DNA from: a virus
Length of the DNA: 64,000 nt
Virus record (IMG/VR): IMGVR_UViG_3300042562_002450
Coordinates: 62,001-126,000 of that record
Reading direction: 5' to 3' (one strand)
A program made the position numbers and the translations under genes. The notes under the pieces are model-generated. The model ran no database searches, was not told where the DNA came from, and saw only the letters and a list, made by a program, of their open reading frames with translations. Shown here in pieces: positions 14,708-23,692 of the stretch; the first letter of the stretch is position 1, and every line of letters begins with the position of its first letter.

Positions 14708-17700
14708 ATGTCATTACAAATTAAAAAGAAAAATCTTGGCAGCAATGAAGTAGATGGTTCAAAAATCTTACTTGCTCAAGGCCAAGCCATTAGAGGTTTC
14801 GACCAAAATGGAATTGAAAAAGACTTAATCGAATTCGGTGAGTCTGGTGAAATTTTAGTAAATGGTTCAGAGGTTACTTACAAGTCAGTAACGGATGTTA
14901 TTGAATCAGATCTTTCTAACGAAGTTGCTCGTGCAATCTCTGAGGAAGAAGCGCTCCTAGAAGAAATTAATTTAGGAATGAGAGTATCGAATGATCGTTG
15001 GGCTGCAACTCAAGCTGCAGATACCGCTATTCGTTCAGAATTTGCTGCTGCTGATAGTGTTGAACAATCAGCTCGTATTGCAGGAGATGAAACAGCTCAA
15101 GCGAATCTAGTTTCTGCTGAGGCAGGTCTCATACAACTAGTTGAAAGTGAAGAGCTTAGAGCATCAGATGCTGAAATTCTTATCGCAGGTAGAATAGATC
15201 AAGAAATCTTTGATCGCGTTGCAGGTGATGTTTCTACTTTAGCTGAGTCAAAGTCTTACACTGATGGGAAAGTTAGTCTTGTTTTAAGTAACCTAGATTC
15301 AACTGCTCTAGATTCATTAGTCGAAGTTGTTGGTGCTTTCCAACAAGCTGACCAAGATCTAAATAATGCAATCTCAGGTCTTGCAACTCAACTTGATGTG
15401 AGAATTGATCAAGTTGATATAGATGTTGATTCATTGGAAATGAGAATGCTTTCTGCTGAAGGCAATATCTCCAATGAAGTATCAAGAGCAACTTCTGAAG
15501 AGCTTCTTCTTAAATCAAGAGTTACTACTGCAGAACAAGATGTTGATTCTTTAGAGATGAGAATGCTTTCTGCGGAAGGTAACATTTCTAACGAAGTATC
15601 AAGAGCGACCTCTGAAGAGTTGCTACTTAAGTCTCGCGCTACTACCTCAGAGCAAGACATTGATTCTTTAGAAATGCGTATGCTTTCTTCTGAAGGAAAT
15701 ATTTCTAACGAAATTTCTCGTGCAACTTCTGAAGAATTACTTATTCGTTCTGATTTTGCTACTGCTGATGCTGCTAAGTTAGTTGAAGCAAAAGCATACA
15801 CAGACGCTCAGATTGCTACTATACCGGAAGTTGATCTTTCTGGCTTAGAGACTAGAGTATCAAATGCTGAAAGCGATATTGTTGCTCTGGAAGTTTATTC
15901 TAAAAATATTGTGCATGTTGATGCTGTTAACGGTATAGATGAAATCGGTCGCGGTTCATTACTTCGTCCATTTAAAACTATCAACTTTGCTTATTCACAA
16001 GTTCCGTCACTCGGAAACCCTTCAAACACTTCGTACAACGCTAACGTTGGAAAATTTGTTACTGAAAAACTAATTATTAACCTTGCTCCGGGTCGATATA
16101 CTGAGAACGTAGTTCTCGGATTTAAAAGAGCAAGAGTTCAATTAAAAGGTGACGGTGCAACTATTATTGGTGATGTTAAAACATCAGTAAAACTTGCCGA
16201 CTTTCCATGTGCTGCTTTAGAAAATATGAAAGCTAGTTTTCCTGCACCATTCACTGGTGTTTCAGCTTTCATGAATATCGAAATTTCGGGAAATGCTGGC
16301 GGAGGTCTTGAGTCAGACCCTACATCTAGTGTCTTTACCATTACCGGTCAAGCTTCTTTAGCTTTCGAAGAATCAACAGTAGCTGGTTTCGGTACAGGTC
16401 TTAACTGGGATAGTTCTCATGGTCAGTTCTATGCTAACCTTGATAGTGCTTCAGTTGGTAACTGGGTAGTTACCTCAAGCTATACAGCAAACATGGCAAG
16501 AGCTTTACCTAGTGGTGTAATTGAAGTTGATTCTTGTAACATTGCTTCTTCAACTACTTACAGAATGTTCTTCGGTGCTGTTCCTTATTCTTACTTAACA
16601 GATTTCGCTACATGGAACGTTGCTAGTAAGGGTACAGTAAACAAGGCTCCGAATTCAGGTCTTACACTTAAGGCGCACAATTCGACATTTGGTAACGTTA
16701 TCGGCCCTGCTTTAACTCTTGGTGAAATAGACGGTTGTAGAATTTACGATATTGATAGAACGATGAGAGGCACAGTTGATAACGGTTCAATCATCGGATC
16801 TACATCAACTTCTTATCTTGGTTTTGTTAATAACCAATTTAGAATTTTCTCTGGTTCAGGTGATCTTGCGTCTTTTTACAAACTTGGTCAAGCGGTAGGT
16901 GCTACTCGCTATAAGATGGATTCTGTCTCTCATACAACAATGTCTTTCAACAGAAGTTCATCAGGTGTATTAACTGCTAGAGCTTTAGATCTAGGAGCAG
17001 GAGTAAGCTTTGACTTCTTGGATGATGCACGCAGTATTTCTGTTGCTGATCCTGCTACCAACTACACAAGAACTGCAAGCACTGTAGACGCTTCTCTTGA
17101 AGGTATTGATACTGCTCTAGGTCTCAAAGCTAGTTCAGCATCTGTAATTGCCGGAAATGCTTCTAGTTTAGTTGAAGCTAAAGCTTATACAGATACTCAA
17201 ATTGCTGCTATTCCAAGTGTAGACCTTTCTTCTTATGAAACAATTGCAAATGTTGATTCAAAAGATGCTGCTAAACTTGTTGAAGCAAAAGCTTATGCAG
17301 ATCAGGTTTCATCTTTAGCTCAAGATAACGCTGAAGACTATACCGATTCTCAAATTGCTGCAATTCCAGCTGTTGATTTGTCTAACTACTATATTACATC
17401 AGAAGTAGATGAATTAATCGCAGGACAAGAAGCTTATTCTGATGAAGTTGCTGATAATACTCTAACAGCTTCTATCGAAGCTTCTAAAGCTTATGCCGAT
17501 GCGACTTTTGCACTAATAACAGATGTTGTATCTATTGATCAATCTCTAATGGCTGCGCAAGAAGAGACTGCTTTACTTCGTTCCGAGGCATTTGAAGCTA
17601 TTGGTACGGAGAATCTTAGAGCCTTTGCAGCTGAAGCTTCTCTTCAAAGCCAAATAACAAATGTTCTTTCAAATGTTGATGGAGCTGCTCTTGACTCATT

Positions 17701-18448
17701 GACTGAAATCGTATCAGCTTTTCAAGCTGCCGATTCAACTCTGAACGGAGCTATCACAAGCTTAGCTTCTTCTGCTTCTTCTGCTATAAGCACTGAACAG
17801 GCTGCTCGTATTGCTGCTGACTCTGCACTTCAAGGTGAAATTGATGCTGAAGAAGTTGCTCGTGCTGCGGCTGATACAACTCTTCAAAACAACATTAGCT
17901 CTGAAGCTTCTATTAGAGCAAGTGCAATTTCTTCTGTTCAATCAGCTGTTGATGCTGAAGAAACTAGAGCTATGGGTGTTGAAGCTCAGCTTCAATCTGA
18001 CCATGATGATCTTGATGGATATGCTCAAGATATTCGCTCTGATGTTGACGACTTGGATGGATACGCTCAGGATATTCGTTCTGATCTAGATAGCGAGATT
18101 TCTCGTGCTCAAGCAGCCGAGTCTTCAATCTCTTCAGCCTTGTCAGCCTTATCTGCAAGCCATGACTCAAGACTTGATGTACTTGAAGCACAAACAGATG
18201 GTCCATCTTTCCATAAAATGAAAATTGAAATTAGCACAAATCTTGTTTATGTTGAGCTTGCTCATCAAGCAATTGCTAACTCAATCGTAGTTTCTGTTGG
18301 TCGATTGATGGCTCACAAAGATGAAGACTTTACTGTTTCTGTTGTCGGTGGTGTAACACACCTCACTTGGATTGGCTCTATGGTCAGCCCAGATGGTGTT
18401 GAAGCAATCGAAAGCGGCGATAAAGTTTTTGTAACTTACGCTTACTAA
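14708..18448 (+). CDS. coiled-coil/beta-helix tail-fibre protein, 1246 aa
   Basis: Residues 1-60 form a small N-terminal domain. Residues 60-395 are coiled coil with three tandem 39-residue repeats (SLEMRMLSAEGNISNEVSRA). Residues about 397-765 form a right-handed beta-helix-like domain of the pectin-lyase superfamily type, opened by VDAVNGIDEIGRGSLLRPFK and LAPGRYTENV. Residues 765-1160 are again coiled coil with IPxVDLSxYE modules. The last 80 residues are the small beta domain shared with the 949-aa fibre. The product is probably an adhesin that binds or degrades surface polysaccharide. Start ATG 14708 follows AGGAGAG. The gene is flanked by strong terminators. Confidence 0.86.
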   Translation: MSLQIKKKNLGSNEVDGSKILLAQGQAIRGFDQNGIEKDLIEFGESGEILVNGSEVTYKSVTDVIESDLSNEVARAISEEEALLEEINLGMRVSNDRWAATQAADTAIRSEFAAADSVEQSARIAGDETAQANLVSAEAGLIQLVESEELRASDAEILIAGRIDQEIFDRVAGDVSTLAESKSYTDGKVSLVLSNLDSTALDSLVEVVGAFQQADQDLNNAISGLATQLDVRIDQVDIDVDSLEMRMLSAEGNISNEVSRATSEELLLKSRVTTAEQDVDSLEMRMLSAEGNISNEVSRATSEELLLKSRATTSEQDIDSLEMRMLSSEGNISNEISRATSEELLIRSDFATADAAKLVEAKAYTDAQIATIPEVDLSGLETRVSNAESDIVALEVYSKNIVHVDAVNGIDEIGRGSLLRPFKTINFAYSQVPSLGNPSNTSYNANVGKFVTEKLIINLAPGRYTENVVLGFKRARVQLKGDGATIIGDVKTSVKLADFPCAALENMKASFPAPFTGVSAFMNIEISGNAGGGLESDPTSSVFTITGQASLAFEESTVAGFGTGLNWDSSHGQFYANLDSASVGNWVVTSSYTANMARALPSGVIEVDSCNIASSTTYRMFFGAVPYSYLTDFATWNVASKGTVNKAPNSGLTLKAHNSTFGNVIGPALTLGEIDGCRIYDIDRTMRGTVDNGSIIGSTSTSYLGFVNNQFRIFSGSGDLASFYKLGQAVGATRYKMDSVSHTTMSFNRSSSGVLTARALDLGAGVSFDFLDDARSISVADPATNYTRTASTVDASLEGIDTALGLKASSASVIAGNASSLVEAKAYTDTQIAAIPSVDLSSYETIANVDSKDAAKLVEAKAYADQVSSLAQDNAEDYTDSQIAAIPAVDLSNYYITSEVDELIAGQEAYSDEVADNTLTASIEASKAYADATFALITDVVSIDQSLMAAQEETALLRSEAFEAIGTENLRAFAAEASLQSQITNVLSNVDGAALDSLTEIVSAFQAADSTLNGAITSLASSASSAISTEQAARIAADSALQGEIDAEEVARAAADTTLQNNISSEASIRASAISSVQSAVDAEETRAMGVEAQLQSDHDDLDGYAQDIRSDVDDLDGYAQDIRSDLDSEISRAQAAESSISSALSALSASHDSRLDVLEAQTDGPSFHKMKIEISTNLVYVELAHQAIANSIVVSVGRLMAHKDEDFTVSVVGGVTHLTWIGSMVSPDGVEAIESGDKVFVTYAY
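15422..15772 (+). repeat. three tandem 117-bp repeats
   Basis: Copies begin at 15422, 15539 and 15656, each encoding 39 residues of the form DSLEMRMLSxEGNISNExSRATSEELLxxS. The third codon positions differ between copies, so the duplications are not very recent or the protein sequence is under selection. They lie in the coiled-coil stalk of the 1246-aa fibre. Confidence 0.8.
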
Positions 18449-18456
18449 TTAATAAC

Positions 18457-18490
18457 AGTAGCACCGAGTAAAATCGGTGCTACTTTTGTT
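18457..18490 (+). terminator. rho-independent terminator after the 1246-aa fibre gene
   Basis: AGTAGCACCGA (18457-18467) pairs with TCGGTGCTACT (18474-18484), an 11-bp perfect stem with a 6-nt loop GTAAAA, followed by TTTGTT. It is placed 8 nt after the stop codon. Confidence 0.92.
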
Positions 18491-18521
18491 AAGTGTTTTA
18501 AATTAATTATTAAAAATATTT

Positions 18522-18543
18522 AAGAAGGAAATTAATCCTTCTT
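18522..18543 (+). promoter_or_regulatory. hairpin in the tailspike leader
   Basis: AAGAAGGA (18522-18529) / TCCTTCTT (18536-18543) forms an 8-bp stem with an AATTAA loop, directly upstream of the GGGAG ribosome binding site (18548-18552) of the tailspike gene. The 5' arm itself looks like a ribosome binding site (AAGGA). It may stabilise the mRNA 5' end or keep the decoy site closed. Confidence 0.4.
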
Positions 18544-18557
18544 TTATGGGAGAGAAA

Positions 18558-20231
18558 ATGGCTATATTTAATGTGCGGAAAAACGGGTCAGGTACGCATA
18601 CTGACATTAAAAGTGCTTACATGGCAGCTTCTTCTGGCGATACAATTGATATCGGAGAAGGAACTTTTACTGAATCAATCGAAGTTCTTAAACAAAACCT
18701 AAGCTTTACAGGAGCGGGGAAAGATCAAACAATCATCCAAGGTAACTATGTGGCGGGCGCTGTATCTCAAGCTGCTGGGTGTTCTTGGACTTCCGGTGAT
18801 AACTTCTTTACCTATACAACTCCGAGTACCGGCGGGGTTTTTGTTCCTTTTGCTGTTGGTATGTCTATTGGTGATACTTCAGCATCTTTAGCTACTCCGG
18901 GCGGGTTCCCTGCTGCTTCTCAGGTTACATCAATAGATGTCGCAAATAAAAAGGTTTATATCAATAAAACTTTTACTGCTACTCAAACAGCTAAAACAGT
19001 AAGACACTACGGTGTTCAGGCAACCTTTGAAGTGAGAGCTTCTGGCTTTTCTATGTCTAACCTAAAGGTTATTGATATGTCAGGAAGTGTTGTTTCTGGT
19101 TCTATTGAATACTCTGCTATATTCCTTGGTTCAAGGACAGTTACTCCCGCATTGAGTAAATACTCTGGTTCACATGCTTCAGGATTTAACATCAATAATT
19201 GCGAGATTGTTGCTGATGGCGACTCTGCTATTCTATCTGAGGGAAATGTCGGTGTTGGTAATGGTACTGTTGATTCTTGTATTATCTCAGGTAAAACATT
19301 TACAGGTCAATACTCACCAGGTACAGGTAACGCAGTAAAAAGTCCCGTTTTCTTTCAATCGGCTAACCTCCCTATTACATTTACAAATAATAAACTAGAT
19401 GTAATCTGTGGTGGTATGACGAATGCAGCTACTCCTATATATGGTGGAAACCAAATTGCGACAATTGATGCTTATGGATCTGTTGTAACTGGTAACCAAT
19501 TTAAAGGTAAAGCTGTTGATCCTTCTGGTTCATTTTTTAATTTGGCTAGTCTTTCTTTAAGAATGAGAGGAGGAGCAGCAACTGTTTCTAGTAACGTAAT
19601 CAAAGGATTTAATGGTTTAGTTACTGGCGGTTATTTGATCCTTCCAACTTATGCAAACCTTGCTGGTAAAACAATACCAGTAGGCGAGGTTGTTACTGTT
19701 TCTAATAGGTACTTTAAATGTACTGTAGAACACCTTTACGCTACAGACAAACATCCAGTCACAGGTACTTCTCCGGTAGCCCACTGGAGTGAGTTAACAG
19801 GAGACATTGCTGCGCTATTAATTGCAAACGGAAAAGCAAACTATCAAGCAAACTCAGGAACAAACATTACCGTAACTGCAGGTCTTGTCTCTGCATCTCA
19901 GCCTTCTGTTGGGCAACCAGTTGCTACAAACCTAGACAAAGCTCAATTAAAACTTGTGCCTAAGGTATCTGGCTCTGTTGCTTTTGCTGATGATACAAGC
20001 TGGGAACTAGTTTCTTGTATTTTCAAAAAAGCTGGTAGTTCTCAGAGAATCGTTATGTCTTTCAGAGATTTTTCTGCTCAAAAACTTGCCAAGCTAAAAG
20101 CTGGTATGGCTGGTGGTGATAATTTTCAATTACACAAAATCATCATCTCTAAGTCAGACAGAAGTTTGCTAGTTCTTAATCGTTCAGATATCGCTGAAGT
20201 TAGTGATAATGATTTTGCTTTAAAGTCTTAA
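18558..20231 (+). CDS. beta-helix tailspike-like protein, 557 aa
   Basis: Residues 1-60 (AIFNVRKNGSGTHTDIKSAY, then GDTIDIGEGTFTESI) give the opening turns of a right-handed beta-helix of the pectin-lyase superfamily, with an LSFTGAGKDQTIIQGNY strand. Many turns follow up to about residue 350. The C-terminal part is a mixed beta region, perhaps binding receptor or cell. Such phage proteins bind or cleave polysaccharide, but no catalytic residues can be assigned. GGGAGAG immediately precedes ATG 18558, so this start is preferred over ATG 18546, which lies within that ribosome binding site. Tandem hairpins follow the gene. Confidence 0.8.
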   Translation: MAIFNVRKNGSGTHTDIKSAYMAASSGDTIDIGEGTFTESIEVLKQNLSFTGAGKDQTIIQGNYVAGAVSQAAGCSWTSGDNFFTYTTPSTGGVFVPFAVGMSIGDTSASLATPGGFPAASQVTSIDVANKKVYINKTFTATQTAKTVRHYGVQATFEVRASGFSMSNLKVIDMSGSVVSGSIEYSAIFLGSRTVTPALSKYSGSHASGFNINNCEIVADGDSAILSEGNVGVGNGTVDSCIISGKTFTGQYSPGTGNAVKSPVFFQSANLPITFTNNKLDVICGGMTNAATPIYGGNQIATIDAYGSVVTGNQFKGKAVDPSGSFFNLASLSLRMRGGAATVSSNVIKGFNGLVTGGYLILPTYANLAGKTIPVGEVVTVSNRYFKCTVEHLYATDKHPVTGTSPVAHWSELTGDIAALLIANGKANYQANSGTNITVTAGLVSASQPSVGQPVATNLDKAQLKLVPKVSGSVAFADDTSWELVSCIFKKAGSSQRIVMSFRDFSAQKLAKLKAGMAGGDNFQLHKIIISKSDRSLLVLNRSDIAEVSDNDFALKS

Positions 20232-20242
20232 TTTCTTTTGCT

Positions 20243-20295
20243 GCGTAGAGGCGAAAGTCTCTACGCTTCTAATATGCAGTATAGAAGCATTTTTT
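20243..20295 (+). terminator. tandem hairpin terminator
   Basis: Two consecutive hairpins: GCGTAGAG (20243-20250) / CTCTACGC (20259-20266), then GCTTCTA (20265-20271) / TAGAAGC (20282-20288), followed by ATTTTTT. The arms share two bases (20265-20266), so both cannot be fully paired at once. The second, with its T-tract, is the likely terminator of the tailspike transcript. The gap up to 20438 has no gene; it holds AT-rich sequence with TTGCAA at 20335-20340 and TATAAA-like boxes. Confidence 0.75.
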
Positions 20296-20438
20296 AATCC
20301 ATAATCTAAAAATATTTAATATCATTAATTGCTTTTGCAATAGCAATATTCAGTAAATTAAACTATTATATAAATCATACACCATAAAGTGTTTAGATAT
20401 TTAATCCTTAACTTTACATAATATATAGGAAAATAGAA

Positions 20439-21485
20439 ATGATAAAACCAGTTGGCCTAGATGTTGGTACTCATATGTTAATTGCTTCTGAAGCTGATGC
20501 TTCTGGAGAAGTAACCTATAAAGAACAAGTTGATGCATTTTTTGTAATGGAATCAACAGATGAAGCAAAAAACATGCTAGACACACTCTCTGTCCCTTAC
20601 TCTGAAAAGAATGGAAAGACATATGTACTAGGTGAAGAAGCTAGAAAATTTGCAAATATGTTTAAGCAAGAGACTCGCCGCCCAATGCAAACGGGATGTC
20701 TTAATAAAAAAGACATTGAAGCACTTGGAATGCTTAACGCACTACTTTCTAATCTGCTAGAAAATGGCAATGGTTCCCCTATCGTCTATTCAGTCACATC
20801 TCAGCCATTAGGTAGTGAGATGAGCTTTGACTATCACAGGGCTCAAGTAGAGTCTCTATTAAAAGGAATGGGATATGAACCTAAGCCTATTCAAGAGGCT
20901 AGGGCAATTGCTCTCGCTGAGTTGGCCGCTGATCGCTTTACTGGTCTTGCTATCTCTTGTGGATCTGGCACTACCACTGTTTGGCTTGGTTTGTTGGGAA
21001 TGGATAATCCAAATTTTCAGTTTTCCATTGATCGTGGTGGTGATTGGATTGACACTAATGCTGCTGAGAATTTTGCCGGATTGACAAGAACTAAAGTTCA
21101 GACAGTAAAAGAGCGTGGCATTAAAATTAAAGAATATGAAAATGTTGAGACAGACCATCTTTCTGGCCATGAGCTTACTGAAGCTAGAGCTAAGCAAGCA
21201 CTATCTATTTACTATAGAGAGTATATCCGAGCTGTAGTTAAAGGTATTAAATATAAACTCGATAAAGAACAGCTACCTGAGTTTGATGGACCAATTCCAA
21301 TTGTTATTGCAGGTGGAACTAGTTCTCCTTCTGACTTTGTAGAAGTCTTCAAAGAAGAATGGGACAAAGCAAAGACTGGGCTAGATATCTCTGAAATCAG
21401 AAGAGCTAATGATCAATTCCGAGCTGTGTCTAAAGGTTGTTTAATTGCTGCTCAGCTTGAAGCAAAAAAGATGCTTAAGAAATAA
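20439..21485 (+). CDS. actin-like ATPase (ParM/MreB-type fold), 348 aa
   Basis: The actin/Hsp70/hexokinase fold shows its three nucleotide-binding motifs in order. Phosphate-1 is PVGLDVGTHML (residues 4-14, Asp8). Phosphate-2 is AISCGSGTTTVWLGLLG (171-187). The adenosine motif is PIVIAGGTSSP (near 286-296). RGGDWIDTNAA follows phosphate-2 as in bacterial actins. The length is close to ParM and MreB. Such proteins form filaments that position DNA or phage particles, so this is a candidate phage cytoskeletal protein. It stands alone after a terminator, with its own AGGA site, and two unknown genes follow. A non-filamentous Hsp70-like role cannot be excluded. Confidence 0.75.
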   Translation: MIKPVGLDVGTHMLIASEADASGEVTYKEQVDAFFVMESTDEAKNMLDTLSVPYSEKNGKTYVLGEEARKFANMFKQETRRPMQTGCLNKKDIEALGMLNALLSNLLENGNGSPIVYSVTSQPLGSEMSFDYHRAQVESLLKGMGYEPKPIQEARAIALAELAADRFTGLAISCGSGTTTVWLGLLGMDNPNFQFSIDRGGDWIDTNAAENFAGLTRTKVQTVKERGIKIKEYENVETDHLSGHELTEARAKQALSIYYREYIRAVVKGIKYKLDKEQLPEFDGPIPIVIAGGTSSPSDFVEVFKEEWDKAKTGLDISEIRRANDQFRAVSKGCLIAAQLEAKKMLKK

Positions 21486-21487
21486 AC

Positions 21488-21516
21488 TTGGCATGAAGTC
21501 ATTTTTTAAATATAAT
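21488..21516 (+). promoter_or_regulatory. strong sigma70-like promoter
   Basis: TTGGCA (21488-21493), exactly 17 nt, then TATAAT (21511-21516). The predicted start is near 21523, giving a short leader with AGGAG before the gene at 21560. It begins 3 nt after the actin-like gene ends. It is the best consensus match seen in the window. Confidence 0.7.
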
Positions 21517-21559
21517 AAAAGACTAATGGTATTAAATCCAGTCTAGGAGTTTTGATACA

Positions 21560-22009
21560 ATGTATGCTAAACATGAAAAGTATATTGATACTGCCGTCGA
21601 TGGTATGATTTTCGACATTGAACATAATCTTAAAACTATGATGCCATTAGCATCCCTGTATGAGCCAATCGGCTTAACAGATTTCCGCTCCGTTTCTCTT
21701 TATGATTCAAGGGTTGGTTTTATTGAATCTAAAGGTCTTAATGTAAGTAGAGTAAGTTTTAGTGCACCGTTTCAAGGTTACATCTCATTCTTAGATATTA
21801 AGAATGCAAAACCCAGTCTTGAAGATCGATTAAACAAAATTGAGTCTACAATCTCTTCTGCGATTCAGCAGCAAAAAAGTTTTACTACCATTTCTCAATG
21901 GAAGGAAATGAATAATTTTGAAGAAAAAGAACTTCAGGTGTTAAGAAGTGCAATTAACGTTCTGAGTAATCAATTGAGTTCATTAGAAGAGGAAGTAAAA
22001 AACCTCTAA
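21560..22009 (+). CDS. hypothetical protein with C-terminal coiled coil, 149 aa
   Basis: ATG 21560 has TAGGAG upstream and its own promoter. Residues 1-75 look globular; residues 83-149 are helical and heptad-like (LEDRLNKIESTISSAIQQQ, then LRSAINVLSNQLSSLEEEV). I recognise no family. Its place right after an actin-like ATPase invites the idea of a filament partner, but its separate promoter speaks against a simple two-gene partition operon. Confidence 0.65.
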   Translation: MYAKHEKYIDTAVDGMIFDIEHNLKTMMPLASLYEPIGLTDFRSVSLYDSRVGFIESKGLNVSRVSFSAPFQGYISFLDIKNAKPSLEDRLNKIESTISSAIQQQKSFTTISQWKEMNNFEEKELQVLRSAINVLSNQLSSLEEEVKNL

Positions 22010-22018
22010 GACAGATGT

Positions 22019-22086
22019 GGTTTATTGGGAACTATAGTTGTATATATTTTTAGCCTGACCAAAAGCTTCTATTGTCCCAATAAACC
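22019..22086. other. long-range 12-bp stem-loop between convergent genes
   Basis: GGTTTATTGGGA (22019-22030) pairs perfectly with TCCCAATAAACC (22075-22086) around a 44-nt loop. On the + strand it is followed by CTACTGTTTCTTTTTTTTTG, so it can act as a terminator for the gene ending at 22009. The loop is unusually long for a terminator, and a small RNA or a site for a duplex-binding protein is also possible. Confidence 0.6.
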
Positions 22087-22125
22087 CTACTGTTTCTTTT
22101 TTTTTGTTTTATTATTTTAACATTA

Positions 22126-22548
22126 TTATATTTCTAAGTCTTGTAGAATATCCATACTTTCTTTTATCGAATCTTTACTTTTCGAAGTTTTCCCAATCTT
22201 TCCTTTTATTTCAATCTTTTCAGTTTTAATTATAACTGGACCATCATCATAATTAAAGGTCTGCTTATTGATGTCATCTGGTTGTCGTCTGGTGAATTCA
22301 GGATATGCATGCGACTGCAGCTTGTCTCCTATTCTTTCGATAATCCTATTTGCAATATCATCGACATCTAATGAAACTTCTACCTTATTTTCTCTCATAA
22401 AAGCAACCATCATGCGCTCTGCGATATCTGAAGCTTTTTTTAAAAGATCATGCTCAAGATCTAATGTGTTAAAGTAATACTGCTTGTCTCTTACAATGTT
22501 GACTGGTGGAACTCTTAGATTTTTTGTTTGTGTTGTTCTTTGTGACAT
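22126..22548 (-). CDS. hypothetical protein, 140 aa
   Basis: A lone - strand gene between the actin-like region and the radical SAM locus. Its middle (residues 30-85) is helical (LKKASDIAERMMVAFMREN, then DVDDIANRIIERIGDKL). The C-terminus is Lys-rich and acidic (KIGKTSKSKDSIKESMDILQ) and probably disordered. There are no motifs that give a function. It starts at ATG 22548, 85 nt from the divergent radical SAM gene. Confidence 0.65.
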   Translation of the reverse strand: MSQRTTQTKNLRVPPVNIVRDKQYYFNTLDLEHDLLKKASDIAERMMVAFMRENKVEVSLDVDDIANRIIERIGDKLQSHAYPEFTRRQPDDINKQTFNYDDGPVIIKTEKIEIKGKIGKTSKSKDSIKESMDILQDLEI

Positions 22549-22633
22549 ATCTTATTGTAACTAAAAAATATTTTAATGACTAGCAAAGACTCATCTCCTT
22601 TACTTTTCTCTTCTCTACAATTAATATAAGCTA

Positions 22634-23692
22634 ATGATTATCTCAGATAGCATCAATATATACTTAAAGACCACAGAGACATGTAACTTGAATTGTGATC
22701 ATTGTTTTACCTCTGGAAGCAAAGGTAGGAAGATTTTTTTTAATCCAGAGAAAACATTTCTTTTTCTAGATAAGCTTTTTAGTCATCAGAAATACAAGCA
22801 TAAAAAAGTTATTCTTCATGGTGGAGAGCCGATGCTTGCACCTGCCTCTGATATTAGAAAGATACATAAGTTAATAAAAGATAAGTATCCTGAAACAGAA
22901 TTTAGTCTACAGACAAATCTAGTATATAAGTTAAACGAAGAGCGGCAATCCTTAATTGATGATCTTTTTCTTGAAAAAGGAATGGGAACATCTTGGGATT
23001 ACAAGATGAGATTTGCTTCTTATCAACAGCAGCTTCAGTGGGAAGATAATGTTCGAGCTCTACTAGCCAAAGGTCATTACCTTTCTGTTATGGTATCTTT
23101 AAACAAAGACTTACTTGATAACTTTGAGCCTGTAGATATCATTCAGTACTTTATTGATCTTGGGATTCAGCATGTTCTTTTTGAACGCATAACCTCTAAT
23201 GGTAACGCTCTACTTAATCCTAACATTCAGCCTCAGAATAAAGATCTAGATGCTTGGCTTCTAAAGATGTATGAACAGACAATAGAATATAAGCTCTATG
23301 ATAAAATCCATAATATGTTTCTTGATGAAATAGCTACGACTTATGTTAATAGGATCCATGCTGGAAACAGATGTAGAAACTGTGAACAAAGCCTAGTTAC
23401 CATTAATGCTGATGGTAGTCTTTCTGGATGTCCTAATAGTGCTGCTAGCGAATACTGGGGAAATATTGAATGGTCGATCCAAGAAAATCTTTCCTCTAAA
23501 AAAAGATTGAAGACAATGGCTTGTGAGCTTAAGCGAAATGATAACTGCCTAACTTGTCCTGTGAATAGTATCTGCAATGGTGATTGTCATAGACTCCCCT
23601 GGCAAGGTGATATCTGCGCGGCTCCCAAAAGCCTAATGAAGATGATGAAAGAACAAAATAAGATTGAAGATTACAGAAAGTTAATGTTATGA
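22634..23692 (+). CDS. radical SAM/SPASM enzyme A, 352 aa
   Basis: CNLNCDHC at 17-24 supplies the three Cys that bind the [4Fe-4S] cluster cleaving S-adenosylmethionine. HGGEP at 62-66 binds the SAM amino group. A Cys-rich C-terminal region from about residue 247 (RCRNCEQSLVTINADGSLSGC, then CLTCPVNSICNGDC and a late C) matches SPASM or twitch-type auxiliary cluster domains. Those domains are found in enzymes that modify peptides and proteins, such as RiPP maturases and sulfatase maturases. No clear ribosome binding site precedes ATG 22634. The stop overlaps the next start (ATGA), so the downstream gene is translationally coupled. Confidence 0.88.
   Translation: MIISDSINIYLKTTETCNLNCDHCFTSGSKGRKIFFNPEKTFLFLDKLFSHQKYKHKKVILHGGEPMLAPASDIRKIHKLIKDKYPETEFSLQTNLVYKLNEERQSLIDDLFLEKGMGTSWDYKMRFASYQQQLQWEDNVRALLAKGHYLSVMVSLNKDLLDNFEPVDIIQYFIDLGIQHVLFERITSNGNALLNPNIQPQNKDLDAWLLKMYEQTIEYKLYDKIHNMFLDEIATTYVNRIHAGNRCRNCEQSLVTINADGSLSGCPNSAASEYWGNIEWSIQENLSSKKRLKTMACELKRNDNCLTCPVNSICNGDCHRLPWQGDICAAPKSLMKMMKEQNKIEDYRKLML

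Noticed and set aside
15409-15801. 130-codon - strand frame inside the 1246-aa fibre
   Set aside because: It lies in the coiled-coil repeats, has a Ser-rich low-complexity translation and lies entirely within a well-supported gene.
20439-22548. Classical ParMRC partition system
   Set aside because: The actin-like gene has no adjacent small ribbon-helix-helix ParR-like gene in the same operon, and no iterated centromere repeats were found near it.
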